From: Bacteroidota bacterium
Lineage (GTDB): Bacteria > Bacteroidota > Bacteroidia > Flavobacteriales > Flavobacteriaceae
NCBI GenBank assembly: GCA_018829465.1
Contig: JAHJTN010000010.1
Span: forward strand, 152,047 to 216,046
Reading direction: 5' to 3'
Length of the DNA stretch: 64,000 nt
Shown: positions 50,787 to 59,126 of the stretch, piece by piece
How positions within the stretch are numbered: position 1 is the first letter of the stretch
How the letters are laid out: every line of letters begins with the position of its first letter
The notes under the pieces: generated by a model
Databases searched by the model: none
What the model saw: only the letters and a program-made list of their open reading frames with translations
Told to the model about the DNA's origin: nothing
Translations under genes and position numbers: made by a program

Positions 50787-51395
50787 ATGAAAATAGAATA
50801 TTATTGGTCAAAGTTTTTAAAAAAACTCCGGGGAAGTGCAGTCTTGAACTCTAAAATTCACAAGACATCTAAAGTTGAAGCCGGTAGCGAGATAATTAAC
50901 TCTAGTTTTGGTAAACATTCATTTTGTGGTTACAATTGCGAGATTATAAACTGCGAGATTGGCTCGTTTTGTTCAATAGCTAACAATGTTAAAATAGGTG
51001 GAGGTATGCATCCGATCAATTGGGTATCCACATCACCTGTGTTTTATGAAGGAAGAGATAGTGTTAAGGCAAAATTTGCTGTTCATAAAAGAGATTCCCC
51101 TAAAAAAACCATTATAGGTCATGATGTGTGGATCGGTCAAGGTGTGTTCATAAAACAAGGTCTTATAATAGGAACAGGAGCTGTTATCGGCATGGGAAGC
51201 ACTGTTACCAAAGATGTAGAACCTTACAGTATTGTTGCCGGTTGTCCCGCTAGGTTAATAAGAAAAAGATTTGATGACGCCCTTATATGTAAGTTGTTAA
51301 AATCAGAATGGTGGAATTATGAAGATGAAAAATTGCACAGATATGCGCAACTTTTCAAAGAGCCAAATTCTTTTATCTGTAAAATAGGACTATGA
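50787..51395 (+). CDS. hexapeptide-repeat acetyltransferase (CatB-related)
   Basis: A 202-residue left-handed beta-helix protein with repeats such as SFGKHSFCGYNCEI and VWIGQGVFIKQGLIIGTGAVIGMGSTV. It has the catalytic His region GGGMHPINWVSTSP of the xenobiotic acetyltransferase group. In polysaccharide loci these enzymes O-acetylate the sugar chain. It overlaps the next gene by 4 bp (ATGA). Confidence 0.9.
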   Translation: MKIEYYWSKFLKKLRGSAVLNSKIHKTSKVEAGSEIINSSFGKHSFCGYNCEIINCEIGSFCSIANNVKIGGGMHPINWVSTSPVFYEGRDSVKAKFAVHKRDSPKKTIIGHDVWIGQGVFIKQGLIIGTGAVIGMGSTVTKDVEPYSIVAGCPARLIRKRFDDALICKLLKSEWWNYEDEKLHRYAQLFKEPNSFICKIGL

Positions 51396-52552
51396 AAATT
51401 TTACATTGCTGCCTGGCAGCTTTTTATATTGACAATTATAGTTATCAAGAGAATATTCTGCCTAAAATGCACAAACTTCAAGGTCACGATATTACTATTT
51501 TGGCTTCCACAGAAACTTATATTTCTAGCGCAGTCTTAGGTTACGTAAAGCCAAGCTCTTATATTAATAGAGATGGTATTCCTGTAACAAGAATTCCTTA
51601 CATAAGTTGGTTACCTCACCCTATTGCAAAAAAATTAAGAATTTATAAAGGCATCAATAAATTTGTTACCGAATTTAATCCCGATATCATTTTTCTTCAT
51701 GACTGTCAATTTATTGGAATAAAAGAAATTGTCTCTTTTGCTAAGAAAAACCCTCAAGTCAAAATATATGTAGATGGGCATACCGATTTTATTAATAGTG
51801 CTAGAAATTGGATATCAAAAAATATTTTACACAAAATTATTTATAAGTGGTGTGCAAAAAAAATAGAGCCTTATACTATTAAATTTTATGGTGTGTTACC
51901 ATTAAGAGTTGAGTTTTTTAAAAAAGTTTATGGAATACCTTCTCAAAAAACCGAACTTCTGTTGTTGGGTGCAGATCACACTATGATTGAAATGAGTAAA
52001 AGAAGTGAAATTCGTCAATCGTTTAGGAAGAAATTAAACTTTAAAGAAACTGATTTTGTTATTGTGACAGGAGGTAAGATTGACCGTCGTAAAAATATTC
52101 ATGTACTAATGAAAGCTGTAGATCAACTTCAAAATGAAAACATAAAACTACTTGTGTTCGGTTTGCCAAGTGATGAAATGAAGTCAGAAATAGAGGCGTA
52201 TAGAAAGTCTAAATTTATAAAAAATATAGGATGGATACCATCTGAAAAAACCTATGATTATCTCTTAGTTGCTGATATTGTTTTTTTCCCAGGTACACAT
52301 TCTGTTTTGTGGGAGCAAGCAATAGGATTGGGATTGCCATGCGTCTTCAAAAAATGGGAAGGTATTCAACATGTTGATTTAAATGGTAATTGCATTTTTC
52401 TTGAAAATGAAGACATACCTGAGATTAAAGAAAAAATATTAAAACTTTATATGGACAAAAAACTTTTAATGAGCATGAAACAAGTCGCTGAAGATAGGGG
52501 TACGTTAGAATTTTCTTATTATGAAATAGCAAAAAAAGCAATTGAACCATAA
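51392..52552 (+). CDS. family 4 glycosyltransferase
   Basis: A 386-residue GT-B type enzyme. The C-terminal domain shows VIVTGGKIDRRKNIHVLMKA, the donor-binding stretch IGWIPSEKTYDYLLVADIVFFPGTHSVLWEQAIGLG (quoted loosely, about residues 275-310), and the EX7E-like end. It probably transfers a nucleotide-activated sugar to the growing repeat unit. It closes the AT-rich core of the locus; after 65 bp the amidotransferase genes begin with a more even base composition. Confidence 0.88.
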   Translation: MKILHCCLAAFYIDNYSYQENILPKMHKLQGHDITILASTETYISSAVLGYVKPSSYINRDGIPVTRIPYISWLPHPIAKKLRIYKGINKFVTEFNPDIIFLHDCQFIGIKEIVSFAKKNPQVKIYVDGHTDFINSARNWISKNILHKIIYKWCAKKIEPYTIKFYGVLPLRVEFFKKVYGIPSQKTELLLLGADHTMIEMSKRSEIRQSFRKKLNFKETDFVIVTGGKIDRRKNIHVLMKAVDQLQNENIKLLVFGLPSDEMKSEIEAYRKSKFIKNIGWIPSEKTYDYLLVADIVFFPGTHSVLWEQAIGLGLPCVFKKWEGIQHVDLNGNCIFLENEDIPEIKEKILKLYMDKKLLMSMKQVAEDRGTLEFSYYEIAKKAIEP

Positions 52553-52617
52553 CGAGTTTCAGCGCATCACTTATTAATTAAAAAAATGCAAAGTATTAAA
52601 AAAGCCTAATAAAATAT

Positions 52618-53751
52618 ATGAAACCCTACCAAATCTGTACCAACTGTGTCATGGACACCTCAGACTCCAAAATCACTTTTGACGAAAAAGGCATTTGCGA
52701 CCATTGCAATGATTTTTACGAAAACGTAAAACCCAACTGGCATACCGATGAAAGGGGTAAAAAAGAACTTTCCCTGATTGTAGAAAAAATAAAAAAAGAA
52801 GGGAAAGGCAAAGATTTCGACTGCATACTCGGATTGAGTGGCGGTGTTGACAGTTCATATATGTTGCACATAGCCGTAAAAGAATTTGGCCTGCGCCCGC
52901 TCGTTTTTCATGTCGATGGCGGTTGGAATTCCGAATTGGCCGTACACAACATTCAGGTGTTGGTTGACAAGTTCGGGCTCGATTTATACACAGAAGTCAT
53001 CAATTGGGAGGAAATGAAAGACTTTCAGTTGGCCTTTTTTAAATCAGGAGTACCGCATATAGACATTCCGCAAGACCATGCATTTGTGGCAACACTCTAT
53101 AATTTTGCCCATAAATACAACATTAAGTACATCCTCAATGGTGGCAATATATCTACCGAATGTATCCGAAATCCAATGGAGTATTTCTATTACGGGACAG
53201 ATATGGCACAAATAAATGACATTAGAAAACGTTTTGGGACTATCAAAATGGAAACCTATCCGTTTAGCCCGATTCTCAAACACAAGTTTTATTTGCGGTA
53301 TATAAAACGTATTAAAGTACTCAAACTCCTCAATTACCGTCCCTACATCAAAGGGGATGCGCTCGAACTTTTAAACAAAGCGTACGGATGGAAACCCTAT
53401 CCGCAAAAGCATTTCGAATCTAGGTTTACAAAATTCTTCGAAGCATACTGGCTACCCGAACGTTTCGGTTTTGATTCAAGAAGGGTACAATTTTCAAGCC
53501 TCATCGTAACCGGTCAAATGAACCGAGATGAAGCCTTGGAAAAACTCAAAAAACCGGCATACAATCCCGAAACCATAGAAGATGAATTTAATTATATCGC
53601 AACCAAGCTCGGCATTACTCCCAACCAATTAAAATCATATTTCACCATGGAAAAAAAGTTCTATTGGGATTACAAAAATCAAGTATCTATGTTCAACACA
53701 GGTGCGAAAATTCTCAAATATCTTGGAATTGAAAAATCAATAAAAAGGTGA
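52618..53751 (+). CDS. N-acetyl sugar amidotransferase (WbpG/PseA type)
   Basis: A 377-residue protein of the PP-loop ATPase superfamily, with the ATP pyrophosphatase motif LGLSGGVDSSYML and an N-terminal zinc-type cluster of cysteines (CTNCVMD, CDHCND). In Pseudomonas the WbpG protein works with HisH and HisF homologues to turn an N-acetyl group on a sugar into an acetamidino group. The hisH- and hisF-like genes follow directly here (4-bp and 1-bp overlaps). The substrate in this organism is not known. Confidence 0.93.
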   Translation: MKPYQICTNCVMDTSDSKITFDEKGICDHCNDFYENVKPNWHTDERGKKELSLIVEKIKKEGKGKDFDCILGLSGGVDSSYMLHIAVKEFGLRPLVFHVDGGWNSELAVHNIQVLVDKFGLDLYTEVINWEEMKDFQLAFFKSGVPHIDIPQDHAFVATLYNFAHKYNIKYILNGGNISTECIRNPMEYFYYGTDMAQINDIRKRFGTIKMETYPFSPILKHKFYLRYIKRIKVLKLLNYRPYIKGDALELLNKAYGWKPYPQKHFESRFTKFFEAYWLPERFGFDSRRVQFSSLIVTGQMNRDEALEKLKKPAYNPETIEDEFNYIATKLGITPNQLKSYFTMEKKFYWDYKNQVSMFNTGAKILKYLGIEKSIKR

Positions 53752-54362
53752 TAACAATAATAGATTACGGCTCCGGTAATATCCGGGCCATCGGAAATAT
53801 CTATGACAGATTAAAAATTAACTACAAGATTGCCAAAGATCCCGAAGATGTTGTAGGCGCAGAAAAACTTTTTTTGCCGGGTGTCGGTGCATTCGATGAA
53901 ACTATCTCGATGCTTGACAAAACCGGTTTTAGGGAAGTATTGGACAAAGAAGTTTTGCAGAACAAAGTCCCGATTATAGGCATCTGCGTAGGCATGCAAA
54001 TCTTAGCGGAAAGCAGTGAAGAAGGAAGCCTAAACGGGCTCGGCTACATCAAAGGAAAAGTAAAAAAGTTAGATGCAAACTTGTTACACCAAAAACCCAA
54101 ATTGCCACACATGGGTTGGAATTCGATTGAAATACGCCGAGAAAATAAGTTGTTGGAAAATGTAGATACCCATTTTGGTTTTTATTTTTTGCATACTTAT
54201 TATTTTGAGTGTGAAAATAATGATGACATCCTCACAACCACTCAGTATGGTAAGGCATTTGCATCAGCCATCAACCATGACAATGTGTTCGGGATACAAT
54301 TCCACCCGGAGAAAAGCCACCAAAACGGCATAAACTTACTCCATAATTTCGCAAAACTATAA
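53748..54362 (+). CDS. HisH-like glutamine amidotransferase subunit (polysaccharide paralogue)
   Basis: A 204-residue class I glutaminase. It has the catalytic Cys in GICVGMQILAE, the oxyanion segment FLPGVGAFDETI, and His-Glu in FGIQFHPEKS. It releases ammonia from glutamine and passes it to its synthase partner, the next gene (1-bp overlap). As no other histidine genes are present, it most likely serves the amidotransferase at 52618 and not histidine synthesis. It starts at GTG in an overlap with that gene. Confidence 0.9.
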   Translation: MITIIDYGSGNIRAIGNIYDRLKINYKIAKDPEDVVGAEKLFLPGVGAFDETISMLDKTGFREVLDKEVLQNKVPIIGICVGMQILAESSEEGSLNGLGYIKGKVKKLDANLLHQKPKLPHMGWNSIEIRRENKLLENVDTHFGFYFLHTYYFECENNDDILTTTQYGKAFASAINHDNVFGIQFHPEKSHQNGINLLHNFAKL

Positions 54363-55129
54363 TGCTAAGATCCAGAATCATCCCTTGCCTTTTAGTTCAC
54401 AAAAAGGGACTCGTTAAAACGACCCAATTCAAAGACCCAAAGTATGTGGGCGACCCCATAAACGCGGTAAAAATATTTAATGAGAAAGAAGTGGACGAAC
54501 TGATTGTACTCGATATTGATGCGACAGTCGAACAAAGAGGTCCTGATTTTTCACTGATAAAAAATTTAGCCGTTGAGTGCCGAATGCCTTTTTGTTATGG
54601 TGGCGGTGTAACAACCGTAGCCCAAGCCAAGGAAATAATAGGTTTAGGTGCGGAAAAAGTTGCTTTGAGCGCTGCCGCAATTTATAACACCCAAATTCTG
54701 AGAGAAATCGGAAAAACAGTAGGTGTTCAAAGTGTGGTTGTAGTACTAGATGTAAGAAAAAAGAAACTATTTGGTGGTTATGAAATTGTCACGCACAACG
54801 GTAAAAAAACAGCCGGAATCAAACTGTCAGATTTTATAAAAGAAATCAGCAAAATTGGCATCGGCGAATTGGTCATAAATGCTGTTGACAATGATGGTAA
54901 AATGGAAGGATATGATTTCAAATTATTTGATTGGATAAGGGATCAAATCGAAATGCCTATGACCATTTTGGGCGGGGCCGGAAAATTTGATGACTTGAAA
55001 GAAGCTATTTCCCGCTACAAAACAATTGGTGTAGCAGCAGGAAGCCTGTTTGTTTTTAAAGGAAAATATAGGGCAGTTTTGATAAATTATCCCAATTTTG
55101 TTGAAAGAAAAGATATGTATCAATTATAA
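54362..55129 (+). CDS. HisF-like cyclase subunit (polysaccharide paralogue)
   Basis: A 255-residue TIM-barrel protein with the HisF start RIIPCLLVHKKGLVKT, the second half EIVTHNGKKTAGIKLSDFI and phosphate-binding GGAGKFDDLKEAI. In histidine synthesis HisF channels ammonia into its substrate; the paralogue in WbpG systems only delivers ammonia. It overlaps hisH by 1 bp and ends 3 bp before the oxidoreductase gene. Confidence 0.9.
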   Translation: MLRSRIIPCLLVHKKGLVKTTQFKDPKYVGDPINAVKIFNEKEVDELIVLDIDATVEQRGPDFSLIKNLAVECRMPFCYGGGVTTVAQAKEIIGLGAEKVALSAAAIYNTQILREIGKTVGVQSVVVVLDVRKKKLFGGYEIVTHNGKKTAGIKLSDFIKEISKIGIGELVINAVDNDGKMEGYDFKLFDWIRDQIEMPMTILGGAGKFDDLKEAISRYKTIGVAAGSLFVFKGKYRAVLINYPNFVERKDMYQL

Positions 55130-55132
55130 CCC

Positions 55133-57247
55133 ATGAAACAAATCATCCAATCCTTTAAAACCGGCGAAACCCTGCTCGAAGAAGTGCCTGCGCCTTTGGT
55201 GCAAAAAGGATGCGTACTCATACAAACCACCCGCAGCTTGGTCTCCCTCGGCACCGAGCGCATGTTGGTAGAGTTTGGCAAATCGAACCTCATCTCCAAA
55301 GCACGCCAACAACCCGACAAAGTCAAGCAAGTACTCGACAAAATCAAAACCGAAGGCCTGCTCCCCACCCTCGAAGCCGTGTTCAACAAACTCGGCGAGC
55401 CACTGCCGCTCGGCTATTGCAACGTGGGCAAGGTCATTGCCGTGGGCGAAGGCGTGACAGATTTTAAAATCGGCGACCGCGTAGCCTCCAACGGCCAACA
55501 CGCCGAATTTGTGTGCATCCCCAAAAACTTGGCCGCCCACATCCCCGGTGAAGTTTCCGATGAAGAAGCCGCCTTCACCGTCATCGGCTCCATCGGGCTG
55601 CAAGGCATCCGGCTGCTCAACCCCACCCTGGGCGAAACCGTCGTGGTCACCGGGCTTGGCCTCATCGGGCTGCTCACCGCCCAACTCCTGCTGGTCAACG
55701 GTTGCCGCGTGATCGGCATCGATATAGACCCAACCAAGTTGGACTTGGCCGCCCGTTGGGGAGTACTTACATTCAATCCGAAAAACGGCGATGCCGTGAA
55801 GTTTGTAGAAAGCACCACCAACGGCACCGGTGCAGACGGCGTCATCATCACCGCATCGGCCAAAACCGATGAAATCATATCGCAAGCAGCCCGCATGTCG
55901 CGCAAACGCGGGCGCATCGTCTTGGTGGGCGTTGTCGGGCTCAACCTCAGCCGCGCCGAGTTTTACGAAAAAGAACTGTCTTTTCAGGTGTCTTGCTCCT
56001 ACGGTCCGGGCCGCTACGACGACAACTACGAACAAAAAGGCACCGACTACCCTTTGCCCTTCGTCCGCTGGACCGAAAAACGCAATTTTGAAGCCATCTT
56101 ACAGGCTATTGCCTCCCAAAAATTGCAGGTCAAAGAGCTCATCACCGAAGTTGTGCCACTCGAAGATTATCAAAAAATATACGGAAACATCGGTAGCTCT
56201 TCTGCCATCGCCTCGCTGCTCAAATATCCCGAAACAGAAAATCCGCAGCCACAGCATACCGTGCAGCTCAAACAAGTAAATTTCTCAAAAAGCAAAGGCG
56301 TTATCGGCATCATCGGTGCGGGAAACTTCACCAAAATGACCATGCTCCCCGCGCTCAAAGGAAGCGGCGCAAACTTGAAATACATCGCCAGCAAAGGCGG
56401 CGTGAGCGGTACGGCTTTGGCCAAGAAACACGGTTTTTCACATTCCACGAGCGATTATACAGACATTCTCAAGGATGCGGAAACAGACTTGGCGTGCATC
56501 ACCACCCGCCACAACTTGCATGCACCGATGGCAGTTGAGGCATTGAAAGCCGGGAAACACGTGTTTGTAGAAAAACCCTTAGCGCTCAACACAACTGAAT
56601 TGGATGCGGTGGTGGCAGCGCAACAAGCCTCCGGGAAAACCCTCACCGTAGGTTTCAACCGCCGGTTTTCGCCCCACGCCCTGAAAATAAAGCAACAGCT
56701 TTCTGATGCACCGGTCCACATCACGGCTACCATGAATGCGGGCTTTATCCCGCCAAACGTTTGGGTACACGATTTGAAAATCGGCGGCGGGCGCATCGTG
56801 GGTGAAGCCTGCCATTTTATCGATTTGATGGTTTACCTCACCGGGAGCAAAGTAACATCAGTATGCATGAATGCGCTGGGGAAAAACCCGGAAGAAAACA
56901 CGGACAACGCCACTATTTTGTTGCGGTTTGAAAATGGCTCCAACGGCGTTGTCAACTATTTTTCCAATGGCTCAAAAGCCTATGCCAAAGAGCGGGTGGA
57001 GGTTTTTTCACAGGAACGGACCTTTGTTTTGGACAATTTCCGCCGCACGACCGCCTATGGTTGTAAAGGTTTTTCCGGCCTGAAGACCCAACTCGACAAA
57101 GGGCATAAAAATCAGTTTCACCAACTCATCCACCAAATCCAAAACGGTGGCGAAGCCCTCATCCCTTTTGAGGAAATCGTCAACACCACCCAAGCAAGTT
57201 TTGCCGCCATGCAAAGCCTGAGAGAAAACAGGTGGGTGGAAGTGTGA
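55133..57247 (+). CDS. two-domain oxidoreductase (Zn-type MDR fused to Gfo/Idh/MocA)
   Basis: A 704-residue fusion. Residues about 1-350 are a medium-chain dehydrogenase/reductase (VVVTGLGLIGLLTAQLLLVNG as NAD fold, with the usual zinc site partly absent). Residues about 380-700 are a Gfo/Idh/MocA domain (GIIGAGNFTKMTMLPALKG, EKPLALNTTELDAVV). Such bi-domain proteins are known from polysaccharide loci of Bacteroidota and others; the reaction is unresolved, perhaps sugar oxidation and reduction on one chain. The gene is markedly more GC-rich than the operon core, and overlapping antisense frames are an effect of that. Confidence 0.88.
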   Translation: MKQIIQSFKTGETLLEEVPAPLVQKGCVLIQTTRSLVSLGTERMLVEFGKSNLISKARQQPDKVKQVLDKIKTEGLLPTLEAVFNKLGEPLPLGYCNVGKVIAVGEGVTDFKIGDRVASNGQHAEFVCIPKNLAAHIPGEVSDEEAAFTVIGSIGLQGIRLLNPTLGETVVVTGLGLIGLLTAQLLLVNGCRVIGIDIDPTKLDLAARWGVLTFNPKNGDAVKFVESTTNGTGADGVIITASAKTDEIISQAARMSRKRGRIVLVGVVGLNLSRAEFYEKELSFQVSCSYGPGRYDDNYEQKGTDYPLPFVRWTEKRNFEAILQAIASQKLQVKELITEVVPLEDYQKIYGNIGSSSAIASLLKYPETENPQPQHTVQLKQVNFSKSKGVIGIIGAGNFTKMTMLPALKGSGANLKYIASKGGVSGTALAKKHGFSHSTSDYTDILKDAETDLACITTRHNLHAPMAVEALKAGKHVFVEKPLALNTTELDAVVAAQQASGKTLTVGFNRRFSPHALKIKQQLSDAPVHITATMNAGFIPPNVWVHDLKIGGGRIVGEACHFIDLMVYLTGSKVTSVCMNALGKNPEENTDNATILLRFENGSNGVVNYFSNGSKAYAKERVEVFSQERTFVLDNFRRTTAYGCKGFSGLKTQLDKGHKNQFHQLIHQIQNGGEALIPFEEIVNTTQASFAAMQSLRENRWVEV

Positions 57248-57362
57248 TAAAATTAAGCGGTAAATCTCCATACCAAAAGAGCGCTACAATACACCTTTGT
57301 AAATGATTATACACATTCCGGGAGTGCATTCATCAAAAAGAGCCTTTTATAGCACTTTTATG

Positions 57363-57392
57363 TTGTTGATATGAGAATTATGTTTATTTTTG
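57363..57392 (+). promoter_or_regulatory. promoter of the HipBST-like module
   Basis: TTG (57363-57365) and TATTTTTG (57385-57392) are separated by 19 bp, a match to the Bacteroidota promoter pattern, 20 bp before the ATG at 57412. Several AGCGC/AGCAC-containing stretches around it may be operator sites. Confidence 0.65.
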
Positions 57393-57411
57393 CATAAAAT
57401 AGCGCAATATA

Positions 57412-57624
57412 ATGCACTTTGAAGAAATAATAACAGCCATTAAAGAAAGGCGTGAAGCTTTTCAAATAACTCAGGAAGATTTGTCAAAACGTTCCGGTGT
57501 GGGTTTGAGAACGCTGAAGCAATTGGAAAGCGGCAAAGGTAATCCCACACTCACAACCCTACAAAAAATAGGCGATGCGCTGGGGTTGACCTTGGTGTTT
57601 CAAGTGAAAGACATGACGAGATGA
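57412..57624 (+). CDS. HipB-like XRE-family antitoxin
   Basis: A 70-residue helix-turn-helix protein with a classic XRE fold: TQEDLSKRSGVGLRTLKQLESGKGNPTL holds the recognition helices (about residues 20-47). It should bind the promoter as a dimer and repress it. It overlaps the next gene by 4 bp, so the three genes form one operon (B, S, T). Confidence 0.92.
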   Translation: MHFEEIITAIKERREAFQITQEDLSKRSGVGLRTLKQLESGKGNPTLTTLQKIGDALGLTLVFQVKDMTR

Positions 57625-57950
57625 GACAAGCAAAAGTAGTGTTTAAGGGAGAAGAAGCCGGCTTGTTAAGCCAGCAAGCAAACGGTTCGTTTACATTTAG
57701 TTACACCAAGCTATGGTTTGAGGATAGCAGCAAACCGGCCATCAGCTTGACACTGCCAAAAACACAACAAGTGTATCACTCAGGGCATTTGTTCCCTTTT
57801 TTCTATAATATGCTACCGGAAGGAATCAACAAAGAAGTGATGTGCAGCACCCACAGGATTGATCGTGAAGATGCTTTTGGACTTTTGTTGGCAAGTGCGC
57901 AACACGACACCATTGGTGCAGTAAGTCTTAAAAACTCTCAGGGGAAATGA
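57621..57950 (+). CDS. HipS-like short protein (HipA N-terminal subdomain)
   Basis: A 109-residue protein equal to the N-terminal subdomain of HipA kinases: QAKVVFKGEEAGLL, FTYTKLWF-type strands and GHLFPFFYNMLPEGINKE, then DAFGLLLASAQHDTIGAV. In the tripartite HipBST systems described from enteropathogenic E. coli this part is a separate protein and acts as the antitoxin. It overlaps both neighbours by 4 bp. It could also simply be a split HipA; the intact frames and coupling argue for the tripartite type. Confidence 0.88.
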   Translation: MRQAKVVFKGEEAGLLSQQANGSFTFSYTKLWFEDSSKPAISLTLPKTQQVYHSGHLFPFFYNMLPEGINKEVMCSTHRIDREDAFGLLLASAQHDTIGAVSLKNSQGK

Positions 57951-58933
57951 AACTACCTGAAATCAATCACTGTCCCGGTACATTGGCTGAAGGGCATTCC
58001 ACTTACAGCCCAACCTGTCTTAAACGTATGTTTCAGGGCAAAAAGGTAATCCATGTATTGCCTTATACTGCGCCGTCCACACAAGAAGTTACCGGGAAGC
58101 ACTTTATGGAAAACCAACAACGAATTTCCATTTCGGGCGTACAGGAAAAATTTTCCTTGCGATTGGAGAAAAATAAATTGCGTTTGACCCGGGAGGGGGA
58201 GCAAGGTCAATACATTTTAAAGCCCATACCACGTTCAGGAAACAAACCGGGCCTCATGCCTGCCAATGAACACCTTACCATGCAACTGGCAAGACAAGTG
58301 TTTGGCATCGAAACTGCCGAAAATGCATTGGTTTTTTTTCAAAATGGACAACCCGCTTACATCACCAAACGTTTTGATCTAAAAGAAGACGGTACCAAAA
58401 GAGGCCAGGAAGATTTTGCTGCATTGGCCGGGAAAACCCCACAAACGCATGGGACACACTATAAATACTCAGGCAATTACCTTGATCTTTTTATACTCTT
58501 AAAAAGGTTTGTACCGGCTTATAAAATTGAAGCACCAAAATTACTACAGCTTTTGCTGTTTAATTACCTGTTTTCCAATGGCGATGCCCACCTCAAAAAC
58601 TTTTCCCTGATAGAAACCCGGTGGGGCGATTACCGATTGAGCCCGGCATATGACCTTTTGAACAGCCATATTCATATAGACGATGCAGTATTTGCTTTGG
58701 AAGAGGGGCTCCTTCCTAAAAACTTAGCACAAGGAACCATAAAAAGACAATTTTTAGAGCTTGCAAATCAAGCTGAAATACCTCAAGTAGTTGTGCAGGA
58801 AATGTTTATGCAAATAACATCAGCTACCCATTTGGTGGAAAAATTCATTGCCGCCTCCTTTCTGGACGATGCCACCCAAAGGAATTATAGTCAAGCTTAC
58901 AGGTACAAACTAAAAAAAATGACCAAAGAGTAA
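57947..58933 (+). CDS. HipT-like Ser/Thr kinase toxin
   Basis: A 328-residue HipA C-terminal kinase. The Gly-rich loop region RISISGVQEKFSLRL carries a Ser-Ile-Ser pair (Ser61, Ser63) like the autophosphorylated SIS motif of HipT. The catalytic loop is NGDAHLKNFSL and the metal-binding DFG equivalent lies in LSPAYDLLNS. HipA kinases phosphorylate aminoacyl-tRNA synthetases and stop growth; HipT of E. coli targets the tryptophan enzyme. The target here is unknown. The gene is intact. Confidence 0.9.
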   Translation: MKLPEINHCPGTLAEGHSTYSPTCLKRMFQGKKVIHVLPYTAPSTQEVTGKHFMENQQRISISGVQEKFSLRLEKNKLRLTREGEQGQYILKPIPRSGNKPGLMPANEHLTMQLARQVFGIETAENALVFFQNGQPAYITKRFDLKEDGTKRGQEDFAALAGKTPQTHGTHYKYSGNYLDLFILLKRFVPAYKIEAPKLLQLLLFNYLFSNGDAHLKNFSLIETRWGDYRLSPAYDLLNSHIHIDDAVFALEEGLLPKNLAQGTIKRQFLELANQAEIPQVVVQEMFMQITSATHLVEKFIAASFLDDATQRNYSQAYRYKLKKMTKE

Positions 58934-59076
58934 TATGTTTAAGAATTTCCTTGTGTAAAATAAGTAGTCCATGCTTCAAAAACGATTTTTACATTGTTTT
59001 GGAATTTGGAATTTTTGTCCATCCGTAGGCTAAATTGATATTTAAAAGTAAGCACGTTAATTTGTTAAGAAAAAAC

Positions 59077-59084
59077 TATATTTG
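59077..59084 (+). promoter_or_regulatory. -7 promoter box of the DUF234 ATPase gene
   Basis: TATATTTG matches TAnnTTTG and lies 42 bp before the ATG. No -33 element is seen at the right distance. Confidence 0.55.
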
Positions 59085-59091
59085 TTATCGC

Positions 59092-59111
59092 AACCTAGGT
59101 TACGGTAACCT
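59092..59111. promoter_or_regulatory. overlapping palindromes, operator candidate
   Basis: AACCTAGGTT (59092-59101) and AGGTTACGGTAACCT (59097-59111) are both perfect inverted repeats and share one arm, just downstream of the predicted transcription start. That is the layout of a roadblock operator. Confidence 0.55.
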
Positions 59112-59126
59112 GCATTACGATAGCTT

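Noticed and set aside
53748..55129. Histidine biosynthesis operon
   Set aside because: Only hisH- and hisF-like genes are present, directly coupled to a WbpG-type amidotransferase, so a polysaccharide role is more likely.
55124..56035. Long antisense frame opposite the two-domain oxidoreductase (also frames opposite the epimerase)
   Set aside because: These occur where the real gene is GC-rich and stop codons are rare on the other strand; the sense frames show clear domains, the antisense ones only His/Gly-rich noise.
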